DNA from: Uruburuella suis
GTDB taxonomy: Bacteria > Pseudomonadota > Gammaproteobacteria > Burkholderiales > Neisseriaceae
Reading direction: 5' to 3'
Assembly (NCBI RefSeq): GCF_004341385.1
Contig: NZ_SLXE01000002.1
Location: forward strand, 90,743 to 154,742
Length of the DNA: 64,000 nt
Shown here piece after piece: positions 32,998-40,878 of the stretch. The notes under the pieces are model-generated. The model was not told the DNA's origin. It worked only from the letters and a program-made list of their open reading frames with translations, and did no database searches. How positions within the stretch are numbered: the first letter of the stretch is position 1; each line of letters begins with the position of its first letter. The translations under genes were made by a program, and so were the position numbers.

Positions 32998-33405
32998 TCA
33001 GACATTGGTTAACGCGGCCAATCCTGCTTTGGCCACTTGCATATCCTGCTCGGCGGTGACGCCTGAGGCGCCGATGGCACCGGCGATTTGGCCGTTCACC
33101 AGCACCGGCAGGCCGCCGCTCAGAGAAGTGACCAAGGGTGCGGAGAGAAAAGCGTTTCTGCCGCTGGCCACAATGTCTTCAAACAATTTGCTCTCAAAGC
33201 CGCTGATGGCAGCGGTTTTGGCTTTTTCTTGTGAGAATACGGCATTCATCGGCGCGGTGTTGTCCAGCCGCGTCATCGCCAGCAAATGGCCGCCATCGTC
33301 CACAATGCTGATGGCCACCGGCCAGCCGTGTTTTTTGGCTTCTGCAACGGCGGCGGCCATCATCAGCGCGGTTTCGTGTTCGCTCAAAATCGGTTTGGTT
33401 TTCAT
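32998..33405 (-). CDS. GlcG/HbpS-family protein
   Basis: 135 residues. The family core is clear: AKKHGWPVAISIVDDGGHLLAMTRLD, LPVLVNGQIAGAIGASG and EQDMQVAKAGLAAL. Members bind haem or small molecules, or sit in glycolate and aromatic catabolic operons without known chemistry. No signal peptide, so a cytosolic form. It starts three bases before the end of the upstream SDR gene region, i.e. tight operon spacing. Confidence 0.88.
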   Translation of the reverse strand: MKTKPILSEHETALMMAAAVAEAKKHGWPVAISIVDDGGHLLAMTRLDNTAPMNAVFSQEKAKTAAISGFESKLFEDIVASGRNAFLSAPLVTSLSGGLPVLVNGQIAGAIGASGVTAEQDMQVAKAGLAALTNV

Positions 33406-33408
33406 GGT

Positions 33409-34257
33409 TTACTCCTGTGTGGGCCTAAAGCCGGTTTTGCCTGCAAAAGCCACCGATTCGGCCAGCGCTTTTTGCGCGGCTAACGTGGCGACATTATGGG
33501 CATAAGCTTGCTCCAACGTGGCGAAGGTGTCCACCCCCAAAGCGGTGCGCAGCGGCGGCGCCGGCAGTTGGGTTAAATGGTAAATCACGGCGGCGATTTT
33601 TTGCGGATCGCCGGCAATATTGTCTTCGCCGTATTGCTCGATATAGCGGCGCACTTGGCCGACGGTGCTGTCGCGATAAGCTTCTGATTCTTCGGTCCAG
33701 TTTACATTGGTGATGAAATCGGTTTTCATCGAGCCGGGCTCAACGATAAGGGTGTTGATGCCAAAGCCCGCCACTTCCTGCGCCACGGTTTCGGCAAAGC
33801 CTTCGAGGCCGAATTTGGCGGCATGGTATAGGGCGCCGCCGGGAAAGCTCACACGACCGCCCACGCTGGTGATATACACAATCGCGCCGCTTTTTCTGGC
33901 GCGCATGGCCGGCAGAAAGGCGCGGGTGAGGTAAATCGGCGACACTAAATTCAGGTCGAGCTGCTGCTGGATTTGCGCTTCACTCAATTCTTCCATCGCG
34001 CCCAAAATCGCGCCACCGGCGTTGTTGATCAACACATCGGCGTCTTGATGACGGGCGGCCACGGCGGCGATTTCGCCGATTTGGGTGACATCCAGTTTTT
34101 CCGCAATCAAGCGGCCGCCGGATTGCGCCGCCAAATCGGCCAACGCCTCGGGGCGGCGCACGGCGGCCACCACGGTGTGGCCTGCGCTTAGCACGGCTTT
34201 AACCAATTCGATGCCCAAGCCGCCCGAGGCGCCGGTGATAAAATATTTTTGCGACAT
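33409..34257 (-). CDS. Short-chain dehydrogenase (classical SDR)
   Basis: 282 residues from the ATG at 34257 (MSQKYFITGASGGLG), with GGAGTGCAGC ahead; the open frame reaches 34446 but that part is non-coding. Intact cofactor motif TGASGGLG, NNAG, active-site Ser in YITSVGG and YHAAK. First gene of the minus-strand cluster of six genes ending at 29357. The C-terminal extension (about 200-282) is of the type annotated as an SDR-family oxidoreductase. Substrate unknown. Confidence 0.88.
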   Translation of the reverse strand: MSQKYFITGASGGLGIELVKAVLSAGHTVVAAVRRPEALADLAAQSGGRLIAEKLDVTQIGEIAAVAARHQDADVLINNAGGAILGAMEELSEAQIQQQLDLNLVSPIYLTRAFLPAMRARKSGAIVYITSVGGRVSFPGGALYHAAKFGLEGFAETVAQEVAGFGINTLIVEPGSMKTDFITNVNWTEESEAYRDSTVGQVRRYIEQYGEDNIAGDPQKIAAVIYHLTQLPAPPLRTALGVDTFATLEQAYAHNVATLAAQKALAESVAFAGKTGFRPTQE

Positions 34258-34558
34258 GCTGCACTCCTGTGATGAAGCGGTGGATGAAGCATGCAGTATA
34301 GATTTGAAAAATGAAAAATAAAATAAGCCCGCATTGCACAAATTCATGCAATAAATCGCACAATGCCGTCTGAAAGCGAGCGGAAAAGATGCAAGGTGCG
34401 CGCATGCTTGTTTCATGCGGCTTGGCGCGGCATGCTTTCGCAACAATCAGCACTAAACAACTCGCTGCGGGCATAGATTTTTCAAGTAAAACGTTGCAAG
34501 GCTGTGTTTGCCTCAACCGCACCGTTGCGTTGTTTCCCATCAGCAGAGTGGCGCTGAC

Positions 34559-34621
34559 ATCCATTCAAAAAAGTAAGCTCACAAGGCGGGGCAACGCTGT
34601 CAGTATTTTTCGGATGGTTAT
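34559..34621. mobile_element. Truncated Correia-like element
   Basis: The left end CATTCAAAAAAGTAAGCT then CACAAGGCGG matches the copies at 14752 and 40339; after GGCGGG the core is missing, and a loose right end (TTTTTCGGATGGTTA) follows. Internally deleted remnant. Confidence 0.45.
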
Positions 34622-34712
34622 GGTGCCTATTTTTTTTCCACAAAACCGCATTGCAAACGGGATAAACCAGCAGATAAACACAATAGATTGTGCAGATTTA
34701 TTTATTAATGAA

Positions 34713-34744
34713 ACAGGCCGTCTGAAAACTTTCAGACGGCCTGT
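34713..34744. terminator. DUS inverted-repeat hairpin after moeA
   Basis: ACAGGCCGTCTGAAA pairs with TTTCAGACGGCCTGT around a 2-base loop, downstream of moeA on the minus strand. No T-run. Confidence 0.65.
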
Positions 34745-34762
34745 ACGTTAATCATTATCCGC

Positions 34763-35962
34763 TCAAGTCGGCAGCAAATACACTTTCACTTTTTGCCCCG
34801 CTTCCACCACGCTGCCTGCGGGCACTTCACACAAGGCATTGGCATGCGCGCAGGTGCTGAGCATGGCCGAGCCTTGGTTGGGCAACAGGGTGGCCACGGT
34901 GTCGCCCGCTTCATTGATGCCCACTTCCACACGCAGAAATTCGCGCCGTTTGATGGCTTTGCGGGTGCTGAAAGCTGCCGTGGCGCTGATGGCCGGCATG
35001 CGCCAATAGCGCGCCTCTTTGCCCATTAATTTATTAAGCACGGGAAAAAGCAGCATATGGGCGGTAACGAAAGTGGCCACGGGATTGCCGGGCAACACAA
35101 ACACTTTGGCCGAGCCTATGCTGCCCCAGGCGAAAGGCTTGCCCGGCTTGATGGCAATGCTGTGCTCGATGAGGGTGCCGGCGTTTTGAATCGCTTGTTT
35201 GAGGTAATCGGCCTCGCCCACCGAAGCGCCGCCGCTGGTGATGATGACATCGAATTTTTTCGCGGCAAAGCCCAGCGCGGCTTCGGTGCGTGCCAAGTCA
35301 TCGGGCAAAATGCCGCCGTCCATCACTTGCGCACCGCGCGTTTGCAGCCAAGCCATCAATTGGAAGCGGTTGGCATCATAAATTTTGCCTTCGGCCAAAG
35401 GCTCACCCGGCTCGATGATTTCGTTGCCGCTGGAAAACACAATCACTTTGAGTTTGCTGTAAACGGGCACGTTTTTATAGCCTTGCGATGCGGCCAGGCC
35501 GAGCGCGGCGGCGTTGAGCTTGCTGCCTTGGGCAAGCAATTCCTGCCCGGTTTGGATTTCTTCTGCCTTCAGTCGCATATGTTGCCCCGGCTCGATATCG
35601 GCGGCCACATGCAAGTGTTCGCCCCGGCATTCGGTTTGCTCTTGCGCCACCACGGCGGTGGTGTTGGGCGGCAGCGGTGCGCCGGTGAAAATGCGGGCGG
35701 CTTGGCCTTGTTGCAGCGGCGCGGCGCTGCCCTCGCCCGCCTGCGTGCGGCCGACCACGGTAAATTCTTTCAGACGGCCTTCGTGATCACACACGGCATA
35801 ACCATCCATGGCGCTGTTGTCAAACATCGGGCTGGGGTATTGCGCAGCCAGCGGCGCGGCCAAAATGCGGTTGGCCGCCTCGGCCAGCGATAAATTGGCG
35901 CTGGCGAGCGTGCATGAGTGGGTGTCGAGCAATTGTTGGCGCGCAAGGTCGAAATCTAGCAT
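34763..35962 (-). CDS. moeA: Molybdopterin molybdenumtransferase MoeA
   Basis: 399 residues from the ATG at 35962 ([16 protein letters not shown]), which overlaps the mobA stop by seven bases; longer starts run into mobA. Inserts molybdate into adenylylated molybdopterin. Family signatures: [11 protein letters not shown] near 50, [11 protein letters not shown] near 95, [12 protein letters not shown] near 240 and KPGKPFAWG near 270. Last gene of moaD-moaE-mobA-moeA. Confidence 0.95.
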   Translation of the reverse strand: MLDFDLARQQLLDTHSCTLASANLSLAEAANRILAAPLAAQYPSPMFDNSAMDGYAVCDHEGRLKEFTVVGRTQAGEGSAAPLQQGQAARIFTGAPLPPNTTAVVAQEQTECRGEHLHVAADIEPGQHMRLKAEEIQTGQELLAQGSKLNAAALGLAASQGYKNVPVYSKLKVIVFSSGNEIIEPGEPLAEGKIYDANRFQLMAWLQTRGAQVMDGGILPDDLARTEAALGFAAKKFDVIITSGGASVGEADYLKQAIQNAGTLIEHSIAIKPGKPFAWGSIGSAKVFVLPGNPVATFVTAHMLLFPVLNKLMGKEARYWRMPAISATAAFSTRKAIKRREFLRVEVGINEAGDTVATLLPNQGSAMLSTCAHANALCEVPAGSVVEAGQKVKVYLLPT

Positions 35963-36540
35963 GAGGGGTTTTCCATATCTTGTGGTGAGTTGTAATTGGC
36001 GAAATCGGCTTCGTGCTTGAAATGCACGGCGCGGGCGCGTTGTTGCTGCAACCAGCCGCGTATGGTACGTGCACCGGCGTTGAGATAGGAAATGGTGGCC
36101 GGCAGCAATTGCGGCCGCACGAAAATCACGCTGTAGTGCGGCTGCGCATCGGTTTGGGCATAAAACGCGCTGCACAAGGGCGATTTTTGTGCCGCCGCCA
36201 AAAATACGGCCACCAAATCGCGCGGCAGTTTCGGTGTGTCGCACGGCACAATCAACAGCCATTCTGCGCTGGCCAGCTGAAAATCGCTGGCGGCGGTGCA
36301 CAAAGCGGCCAAAGGCCCCAAATGCTGCCATTGGCGCGCATCGGCAAACACATGCGGGCTGCGCCGGGCATATTGCTCGAGGTTGCGGTTGGCGCTGATG
36401 GCGATGTGCGCCACCTGCGGGCGGATGCAGTCGATCACATAATCAACAAACGCGCGCCCTTGCCAGAGCACCAGCCCTTTGTCGGCGCCGCCCATGCGGC
36501 TGCCCTGCCCGCCGGCCAAGATTAAGGCATTGATTTTCAT
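35956..36540 (-). CDS. mobA: Molybdenum cofactor guanylyltransferase MobA
   Basis: 194 residues from the ATG at 36540 ([18 protein letters not shown]), overlapping the moaE stop as ATGA. The nucleotide-binding signature [18 protein letters not shown] is complete, and the DTPKLP motif follows mid-protein. MobA attaches GMP to Mo-molybdopterin, forming the bis-MGD cofactor needed by DMSO-reductase-type enzymes such as nitrate and formate-type reductases. Overlaps both neighbours, so it is translated within the moa operon. Confidence 0.94.
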   Translation of the reverse strand: MKINALILAGGQGSRMGGADKGLVLWQGRAFVDYVIDCIRPQVAHIAISANRNLEQYARRSPHVFADARQWQHLGPLAALCTAASDFQLASAEWLLIVPCDTPKLPRDLVAVFLAAAQKSPLCSAFYAQTDAQPHYSVIFVRPQLLPATISYLNAGARTIRGWLQQQRARAVHFKHEADFANYNSPQDMENPSC

Positions 36541-37004
36541 GCGCCGCCATCCCATTGCGCAGCCGCTTTCTGATCGCTTATCTTGGCCTCCACCCAATGC
36601 TGGCTGCCGTCGATAAAGCGCTCCTGTTTCCAGAAAGGCGCTTCGGTTTTCAGATAATCCATCAAATATTCGGCGGCGGCAAAAGCGGCTTTGCGGTGGG
36701 CAGATGCAGCCAACACCAACACAATCTGCTCATCGGCAGCCAAAAGGCCCACACGGTGGATCACCGTGCAGGCGGTGAGCGGCCAGCGTGCGGCTGCTTC
36801 GGCAACAATGCGCGCAATTTCCGCTTCGGTTACTTCCGGAAAATGCTCCAGATAAAGATGCGCCAGCGGGATAGCGGTGTCGCGGTCGCGCACCAGCCCG
36901 CTGAAGGCCACTACCGCGCCGATATTGCACCCTTGCGCCAGCAGGGCTTCGTATTCGGTTTGCAGATGAAAATCCGCACTTTGCACGCGTATATCGGGCT
37001 GCAT
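36537..37004 (-). CDS. moaE: Molybdopterin synthase catalytic subunit MoaE
   Basis: 155 residues from the ATG at 37004 ([15 protein letters not shown]), with AGGAGG five bases ahead. Uses thiocarboxylated MoaD to add two sulfurs to precursor Z. Signatures: [25 protein letters not shown], the HRVG segment and catalytic Lys residues in HRKAAF and [13 protein letters not shown]. Starts three bases before the moaD stop region (37007), so the two are coupled. Confidence 0.95.
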   Translation of the reverse strand: MQPDIRVQSADFHLQTEYEALLAQGCNIGAVVAFSGLVRDRDTAIPLAHLYLEHFPEVTEAEIARIVAEAAARWPLTACTVIHRVGLLAADEQIVLVLAASAHRKAAFAAAEYLMDYLKTEAPFWKQERFIDGSQHWVEAKISDQKAAAQWDGGA

Positions 37005-37006
37005 GG

Positions 37007-37255
37007 CTATCCTCCTGTTACCGGTGGCAAAAAGCCCACTTCGGCACCATCGGGCACGGTATCGTGCCATTGGCTGATTTTTTTATTGATCACCAGCCGG
37101 AAAACATTGCCGTCTGAGAGCGCATCGGCCCATTCGCCGCCGCGCGCCTGCAAAAGTGCGCGCAAATCGGCACCGCTGCCGCCTTGCCATTCAAGGGTTT
37201 CTTCAGCCGTGTTAAGGCGCTGCTTGAGCACGCCGAAATATAAAATTGTAATCAT
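37007..37255 (-). CDS. moaD: Molybdopterin synthase sulfur carrier subunit MoaD
   Basis: 82 residues, ubiquitin-like fold ending in the Gly-Gly (PPVTGG) that is thiocarboxylated to carry sulfur. Begins MITILYFGVLKQRLNTAEE. First gene of moaD-moaE-mobA-moeA; moaA and moaC are not here. The divergent narX starts 225 bases away, suggesting a shared control region for nitrate respiration and cofactor supply. Confidence 0.94.
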   Translation of the reverse strand: MITILYFGVLKQRLNTAEETLEWQGGSGADLRALLQARGGEWADALSDGNVFRLVINKKISQWHDTVPDGAEVGFLPPVTGG

Positions 37256-37480
37256 GTCTGCTTGCCGTGGCCGTCTGAAAACGGTTATCCATCACATAAA
37301 GAAAGGCTGCGCGCCCTGCCCGAAGGCAGCGTGGCGCAATGAGTATCGTTGTTGACGATAGTGGCAGAATTCTACACCAAAACCCAGCCCATTTCGGCGG
37401 ATGCAGCCTTATCCTTTAGGCGGATTGTGCCTAGCTCCTGCAAATGGTACTTTAGAACTAGCCATTCTGATTGATTCCGC

Positions 37481-39376
37481 ATGAACAAACCGCTTATCCG
37501 CCGCTACGGCAGCAGCCTCTCTTCCCGCCTCAAGCTACTCACCTGCTTATGGGTGGGCGCTGCGCTTTTCTCGATTGCCTTCACGCTGGTGCTTTCCTGG
37601 CGGCTTGAAGGTGCCGGTGCCGCCATCAACGATGCCGGCAGCCTGCGCATGCGCACTTACCGGCTGGCTTATTCGGTGTCGCAGGCCGACAGCGCCGCCA
37701 TCGCCCCGCAAATCGAAGCCTTTGAAACCACGTTGCACAATATTGAAAAAGGCGACCCGCAGCGCCCCTTGTTCCTACCCGACCGCCCCGAAATCCACGC
37801 CAAAATGCAGGCACTTATCGGCCATTGGCATCAGCAAATCAAACCGGTGCTCGCTAGCGGTCAATCGCCCGACAGCGCACAATTGCGCTCTTTTGTGGCG
37901 CTGATTGATGATTTTGTGCGCTCAGTGGAAAACGTGAATGCGCGCAACACCGAATGGCTGCGCCTTTTTCAGACGGCCTTGATGGTGATGGTGCTGGTGG
38001 GCGCAGGCGTGATGGTGGTGTTGCTTTATTTGTGGGTAATCCGGCCGTTGGATATTTTGCGCAGCGGCATGCAGGCCATTCGCCGCGGCGAATTCGGCGC
38101 GCAAGTGGCCACGGGCGACACCGCCGAATTTGCCCAGCTCAACGATGGCTTCAACCGCATGAGCACCCACCTCAAAACACTCTACACCAATCTCGAAGGT
38201 CAAGTGGCGCTGCAAACCCGCAATCTCGAGCAGAAAAACCACGAGCTCGACACGCTCTACCAAACCGCCCGCGATCTGCACCAAACCCGCACGCCGGCTG
38301 CCGCCGCCGAAAATTTCCTCGCCCGCGTGCTGCCCGAAGTGGCCGCCGCTGCCGGCAGCGTGCGCTTGCTCGATTTTGCCCGCAAACGCATGGATTTGGT
38401 GGCCAGCATCGGCCTGCCCGAAAAAATCCAAAGCGCCGAGCAATGCGAGCACCTCGAAGAATGCTTGTGCGGCAAAGTTGCCCAGCAAGAAAGCGATGTG
38501 CGGCCGGTGCATTTTTTCAACACCCACGAAACCACCAGCATGCCGACCTTGTGCGAGCGGCTGGGCTTCGATGGCGTGGCCGTGTTCCACATCCGCTATA
38601 AAGAGCAGGAAATCGGCATTTTCACGCTTTATTTTTCAGACGGCCGCCAATTGAAAAGCAGCGACACCGAAATTCTACATGCCTTGTGCGACCAACTCGG
38701 CGTGGCCATCGCCAACATCCGCCTGGCCGAAGAGAGCAAGCAGCTGGCGGTTTTGCAGGAGCGCAACCTGATGGCGCAAGGCCTGCACGACAGCATCGCC
38801 CAAACGCTCACTTTTCTAAACCTGCAAGTGCAGATGCTCGAAGGCGCCGTGCAGGCAAACGAGCGCGAGCAAGTGCAGGAGAATCTTAACTTTATCCGCG
38901 AGGGCGTGCAGGAATGCTATGACGATGTGCGCGAATTATTGCTCAATTTCCGCACCAAAATCAGCAAAAAAGAATTCCCCGAAGCCGTGCAGGCCTTGGT
39001 AAAGCGCTTTGAACAGCAAACCCAGATTGCCGTCAACACCCATTGGCACGGCCACGGCTATGCCTTGAGCAGCGAAGAGCAGCTGCAAGTGATTTTCATT
39101 TTGCAAGAAAGCCTCTCCAACATCCGCAAACACGCGCAGGCGCACAGCGTGGAAATCGATATTGTCAACGAGCAGGATTTCACCATGCGCATCGCCGACA
39201 ACGGCCAAGGATTTGACACAGGCCGTCTGAAAAACCTTTCGGGCGAACACGTGGGGCTGGGCATCATGCACGAGCGCGCCCGTCGCATTCATGCCGAGCT
39301 TGCGGTACAATCCGAGCCACTACACGGCACTACCATCACCCTGATGCTGCCGCACCATAAGAGAACCGCCACATGA
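37481..39376 (+). CDS. narX: Nitrate/nitrite sensor histidine kinase NarX
   Basis: 631 residues. Membrane segment 1 at about 18-40; periplasmic sensor with the P-box DAGSLRMRTYRLA (residues 51-63) that binds nitrate; membrane segment 2 at about 163-188; HAMP linker; central GAF-like module with a Cys cluster (CEHLEECLCG) as in NarX; HisKA_3 dimerisation helix with the phosphorylated His436 in QGLHDSIAQTL; ATPase domain with NIRKHA and DNGQGFD. The Cys cluster favours NarX over NarQ, though neisserial annotations use both names. Overlaps narL by four bases. Confidence 0.9.
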   Translation: MNKPLIRRYGSSLSSRLKLLTCLWVGAALFSIAFTLVLSWRLEGAGAAINDAGSLRMRTYRLAYSVSQADSAAIAPQIEAFETTLHNIEKGDPQRPLFLPDRPEIHAKMQALIGHWHQQIKPVLASGQSPDSAQLRSFVALIDDFVRSVENVNARNTEWLRLFQTALMVMVLVGAGVMVVLLYLWVIRPLDILRSGMQAIRRGEFGAQVATGDTAEFAQLNDGFNRMSTHLKTLYTNLEGQVALQTRNLEQKNHELDTLYQTARDLHQTRTPAAAAENFLARVLPEVAAAAGSVRLLDFARKRMDLVASIGLPEKIQSAEQCEHLEECLCGKVAQQESDVRPVHFFNTHETTSMPTLCERLGFDGVAVFHIRYKEQEIGIFTLYFSDGRQLKSSDTEILHALCDQLGVAIANIRLAEESKQLAVLQERNLMAQGLHDSIAQTLTFLNLQVQMLEGAVQANEREQVQENLNFIREGVQECYDDVRELLLNFRTKISKKEFPEAVQALVKRFEQQTQIAVNTHWHGHGYALSSEEQLQVIFILQESLSNIRKHAQAHSVEIDIVNEQDFTMRIADNGQGFDTGRLKNLSGEHVGLGIMHERARRIHAELAVQSEPLHGTTITLMLPHHKRTAT

Positions 39377-40026
39377 GCCACATCAAAATAGCGCTAATCG
39401 ACGACCACACCCTCTTTCGCAGCGGCATCAAAGCCCTGCTCTCGCGTCAAAACGATTTCGAAGTGATCGGCGAAGCCGCCGACGGCCTCAGCGGCGTGAA
39501 GCTGGTGGCGCAAACCCGCCCCGACATTGTGCTTTTGGATCTCGACATGCCGGTGATGAACGGGCGCGAAGCGCTGGCACAGATTCTCAGCGCCCACCCC
39601 GAGCAAACCGTGGTGATGCTCACCGTGTCGGAAGACAGCGACGACCTCACCGAATGCATGCGCCTCGGCGCGCGCGGCTTTCTGCTGAAAAACATCAACG
39701 CCGATTTCCTGCTCGACAGCATCCGCAAAGCGGTGGACGGCGACAATGTGTTTTCCCCCGAAATGACCGCCCGACTGGTGCAATCGCTGATTTCCCCCGC
39801 CGCGCCGCCGAAAAACAATGCACTCTCCAGCCTCACCCCGCGCGAGCTGGAAATTCTGGGCTATCTGGCTGCCGGCCACAGCAACAAAGTGATCGCCCGC
39901 CGCCTCGATTTGGCCGAATCCACCATCAAAGTGCATGTGCAGAATATCTTGCGCAAGCTCGAGCTGAGCAGCCGCGTGCAGGCGGCCGTGTATGCCGTGC
40001 AACACAAAGTGCCGCAGCCGGATTAA
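39373..40026 (+). CDS. narL: Nitrate/nitrite response regulator NarL/NarP
   Basis: 217 residues. Receiver domain (about 1-125) with acidic pocket Asp10-Asp11, phospho-acceptor Asp56 in VLLDLDMP and Lys in FLLKN. C-terminal LuxR-type helix-turn-helix (about 150-212; LTPRELEILGYLAAGHSNKVIARRL). Phosphorylated by NarX, whose stop overlaps its start (ATGA). Likely regulates nitrate/nitrite respiration genes; molybdenum-cofactor genes lie divergently upstream of narX. Confidence 0.93.
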   Translation: MSHIKIALIDDHTLFRSGIKALLSRQNDFEVIGEAADGLSGVKLVAQTRPDIVLLDLDMPVMNGREALAQILSAHPEQTVVMLTVSEDSDDLTECMRLGARGFLLKNINADFLLDSIRKAVDGDNVFSPEMTARLVQSLISPAAPPKNNALSSLTPRELEILGYLAAGHSNKVIARRLDLAESTIKVHVQNILRKLELSSRVQAAVYAVQHKVPQPD

Positions 40027-40161
40027 GGCTTGCCCGCACTTCAGCCGCAAGCCGGATCGTGGGTAGAAAAGCCCGTTTGACAGGTGAAATGCACAACAAG
40101 ATGGCACACCTTGTGCACATTTTCAACACAATAGCCACGCACGCGTTTTTCATTCCACAAC

Positions 40162-40210
40162 AAAATAAAGGCCGTCTGAAAGATTAATGTTTCAGACGGC
40201 CTTTATTTTT
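40162..40210. terminator. DUS-based terminator after narL
   Basis: AAAATAAAGGCCGTCTGAAA pairs with its complement ending in CTTTATTTTT around about 8 bases. Strong and symmetrical. Confidence 0.85.
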
Positions 40211-40362
40211 AGCACTAAAAAACCGACATCATCTGCTTTAAACGCATGCATCCTGATGCCGAACAAACCGCGGTTTCTTATTGGCTTTCGCTGCAATATC
40301 ACAAAAACCCAAACGGCTGCCCGTGCCATGCCGGTTTATACCCATTCAAAAAAGTAAGCTAA

Positions 40363-40552
40363 TACCAATTCTAAAAAATAACCTTACAAAATAAAAACAG
40401 TTCGGCGGCATCATCCGCGTAGGTCGGATTCTTGAATCCGACATTTGACCAACGGCCAAAGCGATGTGCGTGCCTTGTTCTGCGAACAAGTGTCGGATTC
40501 GAGAATCCGACCTACAGGCTGCCTATTTGTATATTATTTTTTTGAATTGGTA
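40363..40552. mobile_element. 190-bp inserted element with TACCAATTC termini and TAA target duplication
   Basis: Starts TACCAATTCTAAAAAATAA and ends TTATTTTTTTGAATTGGTA, flanked by TAA at 40360-40362 and 40553-40555. Its termini are the same family as its host element, but its interior is different: a pair of GTAGGTCGGATTC palindromic units. No coding capacity. Confidence 0.7.
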
Positions 40553-40585
40553 TAACAAGGCGGCGAGCCGCAGACAATACAACTA

Positions 40586-40732
40586 TCGTGGAATGCAAGA
40601 AAAAGTGACACAACAGGTAGGGTGCGTTGAAAACCCAACAAGCCCACAGGCCGTCTGAAACGTTGGGTTTATCAACCCGATCTATTCCGTTATAGAGCAT
40701 AGTTTTGTATCACTTTTTCTTGCATTCCACTA
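40586..40732. mobile_element. 147-bp inserted element with TCGTGGAATGC/TAGTGGAATGC termini and TA target duplication
   Basis: Terminal inverted repeats of about 25 bases (GTGGAATGCAAGAAAAAGTG shared) flanked by TA (40584-40585 and 40733-40734). Including the TA the right end reads TATAGTGG inward, which is the Correia terminus, and TA duplication is also Correia-like. The interior carries a DUS and a degraded GTTGGGTTTATCAACCC palindrome. Confidence 0.7.
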
Positions 40733-40824
40733 TAGTACGGCAAGGCGAGCCAACGCAGTTAGGTTATTTTTTTGGATTGGTATGATTTATTTGAATGGGC
40801 ATAAAACTTTTCAGACGGCCTGTA

Positions 40825-40868
40825 CAAAACAAAAGCCCGCAGCATATTGCAGCGGGCTTTTGTTTTGC
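40825..40868. terminator. Bidirectional rho-independent terminator
   Basis: CAAAACAAAAGCCCGC pairs perfectly with GCGGGCTTTTGTTTTG around an 11-base loop, just after the HlyD-family gene on the minus strand. Confidence 0.9.
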
Positions 40869-40878
40869 AGCCTATGCT

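Larger units (their letters stand above)
34258..34762. other. Gene-free region between the SDR cluster and moeA
   Basis: Holds the probable promoter of the SDR cluster, one DUS, a truncated Correia-like element (34559-34621) and a DUS hairpin (34713-34744). No convincing gene. Confidence 0.55.
40339..40801. mobile_element. Correia-like MITE interrupted by two further inverted-repeat elements
   Basis: Left end TACCCATTCAAAAAAGTAAG at 40339; core pieces GGCGGCGAGCCGCAGAC (40559 on) and GTACGGCAAGGCGAG (40735 on) are those of the 14752 copy. The core is split twice: at TAA by the 40363-40552 element and at TA by the 40586-40732 element. Removing both restores a sequence closely matching 14752-14853. 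The right end is ambiguous: GGATTGGTA ends at 40782 and GAATGGGCA at 40801. Confidence 0.7.
40027..40878. other. 852-base gene-free region filled with nested inverted-repeat elements
   Basis: Contains a DUS terminator (40162-40210), about 120 bases with no recognisable feature (40211-40335), the nested MITE complex (40339-40801), and a bidirectional terminator (40825-40868). Small frames here are not convincing genes. Confidence 0.7.

Noticed and set aside
40464..40700. Short frames within the nested elements (40464-40658 plus, 40512-40700 minus)
   Set aside because: They span element boundaries and palindromes; no coding character.
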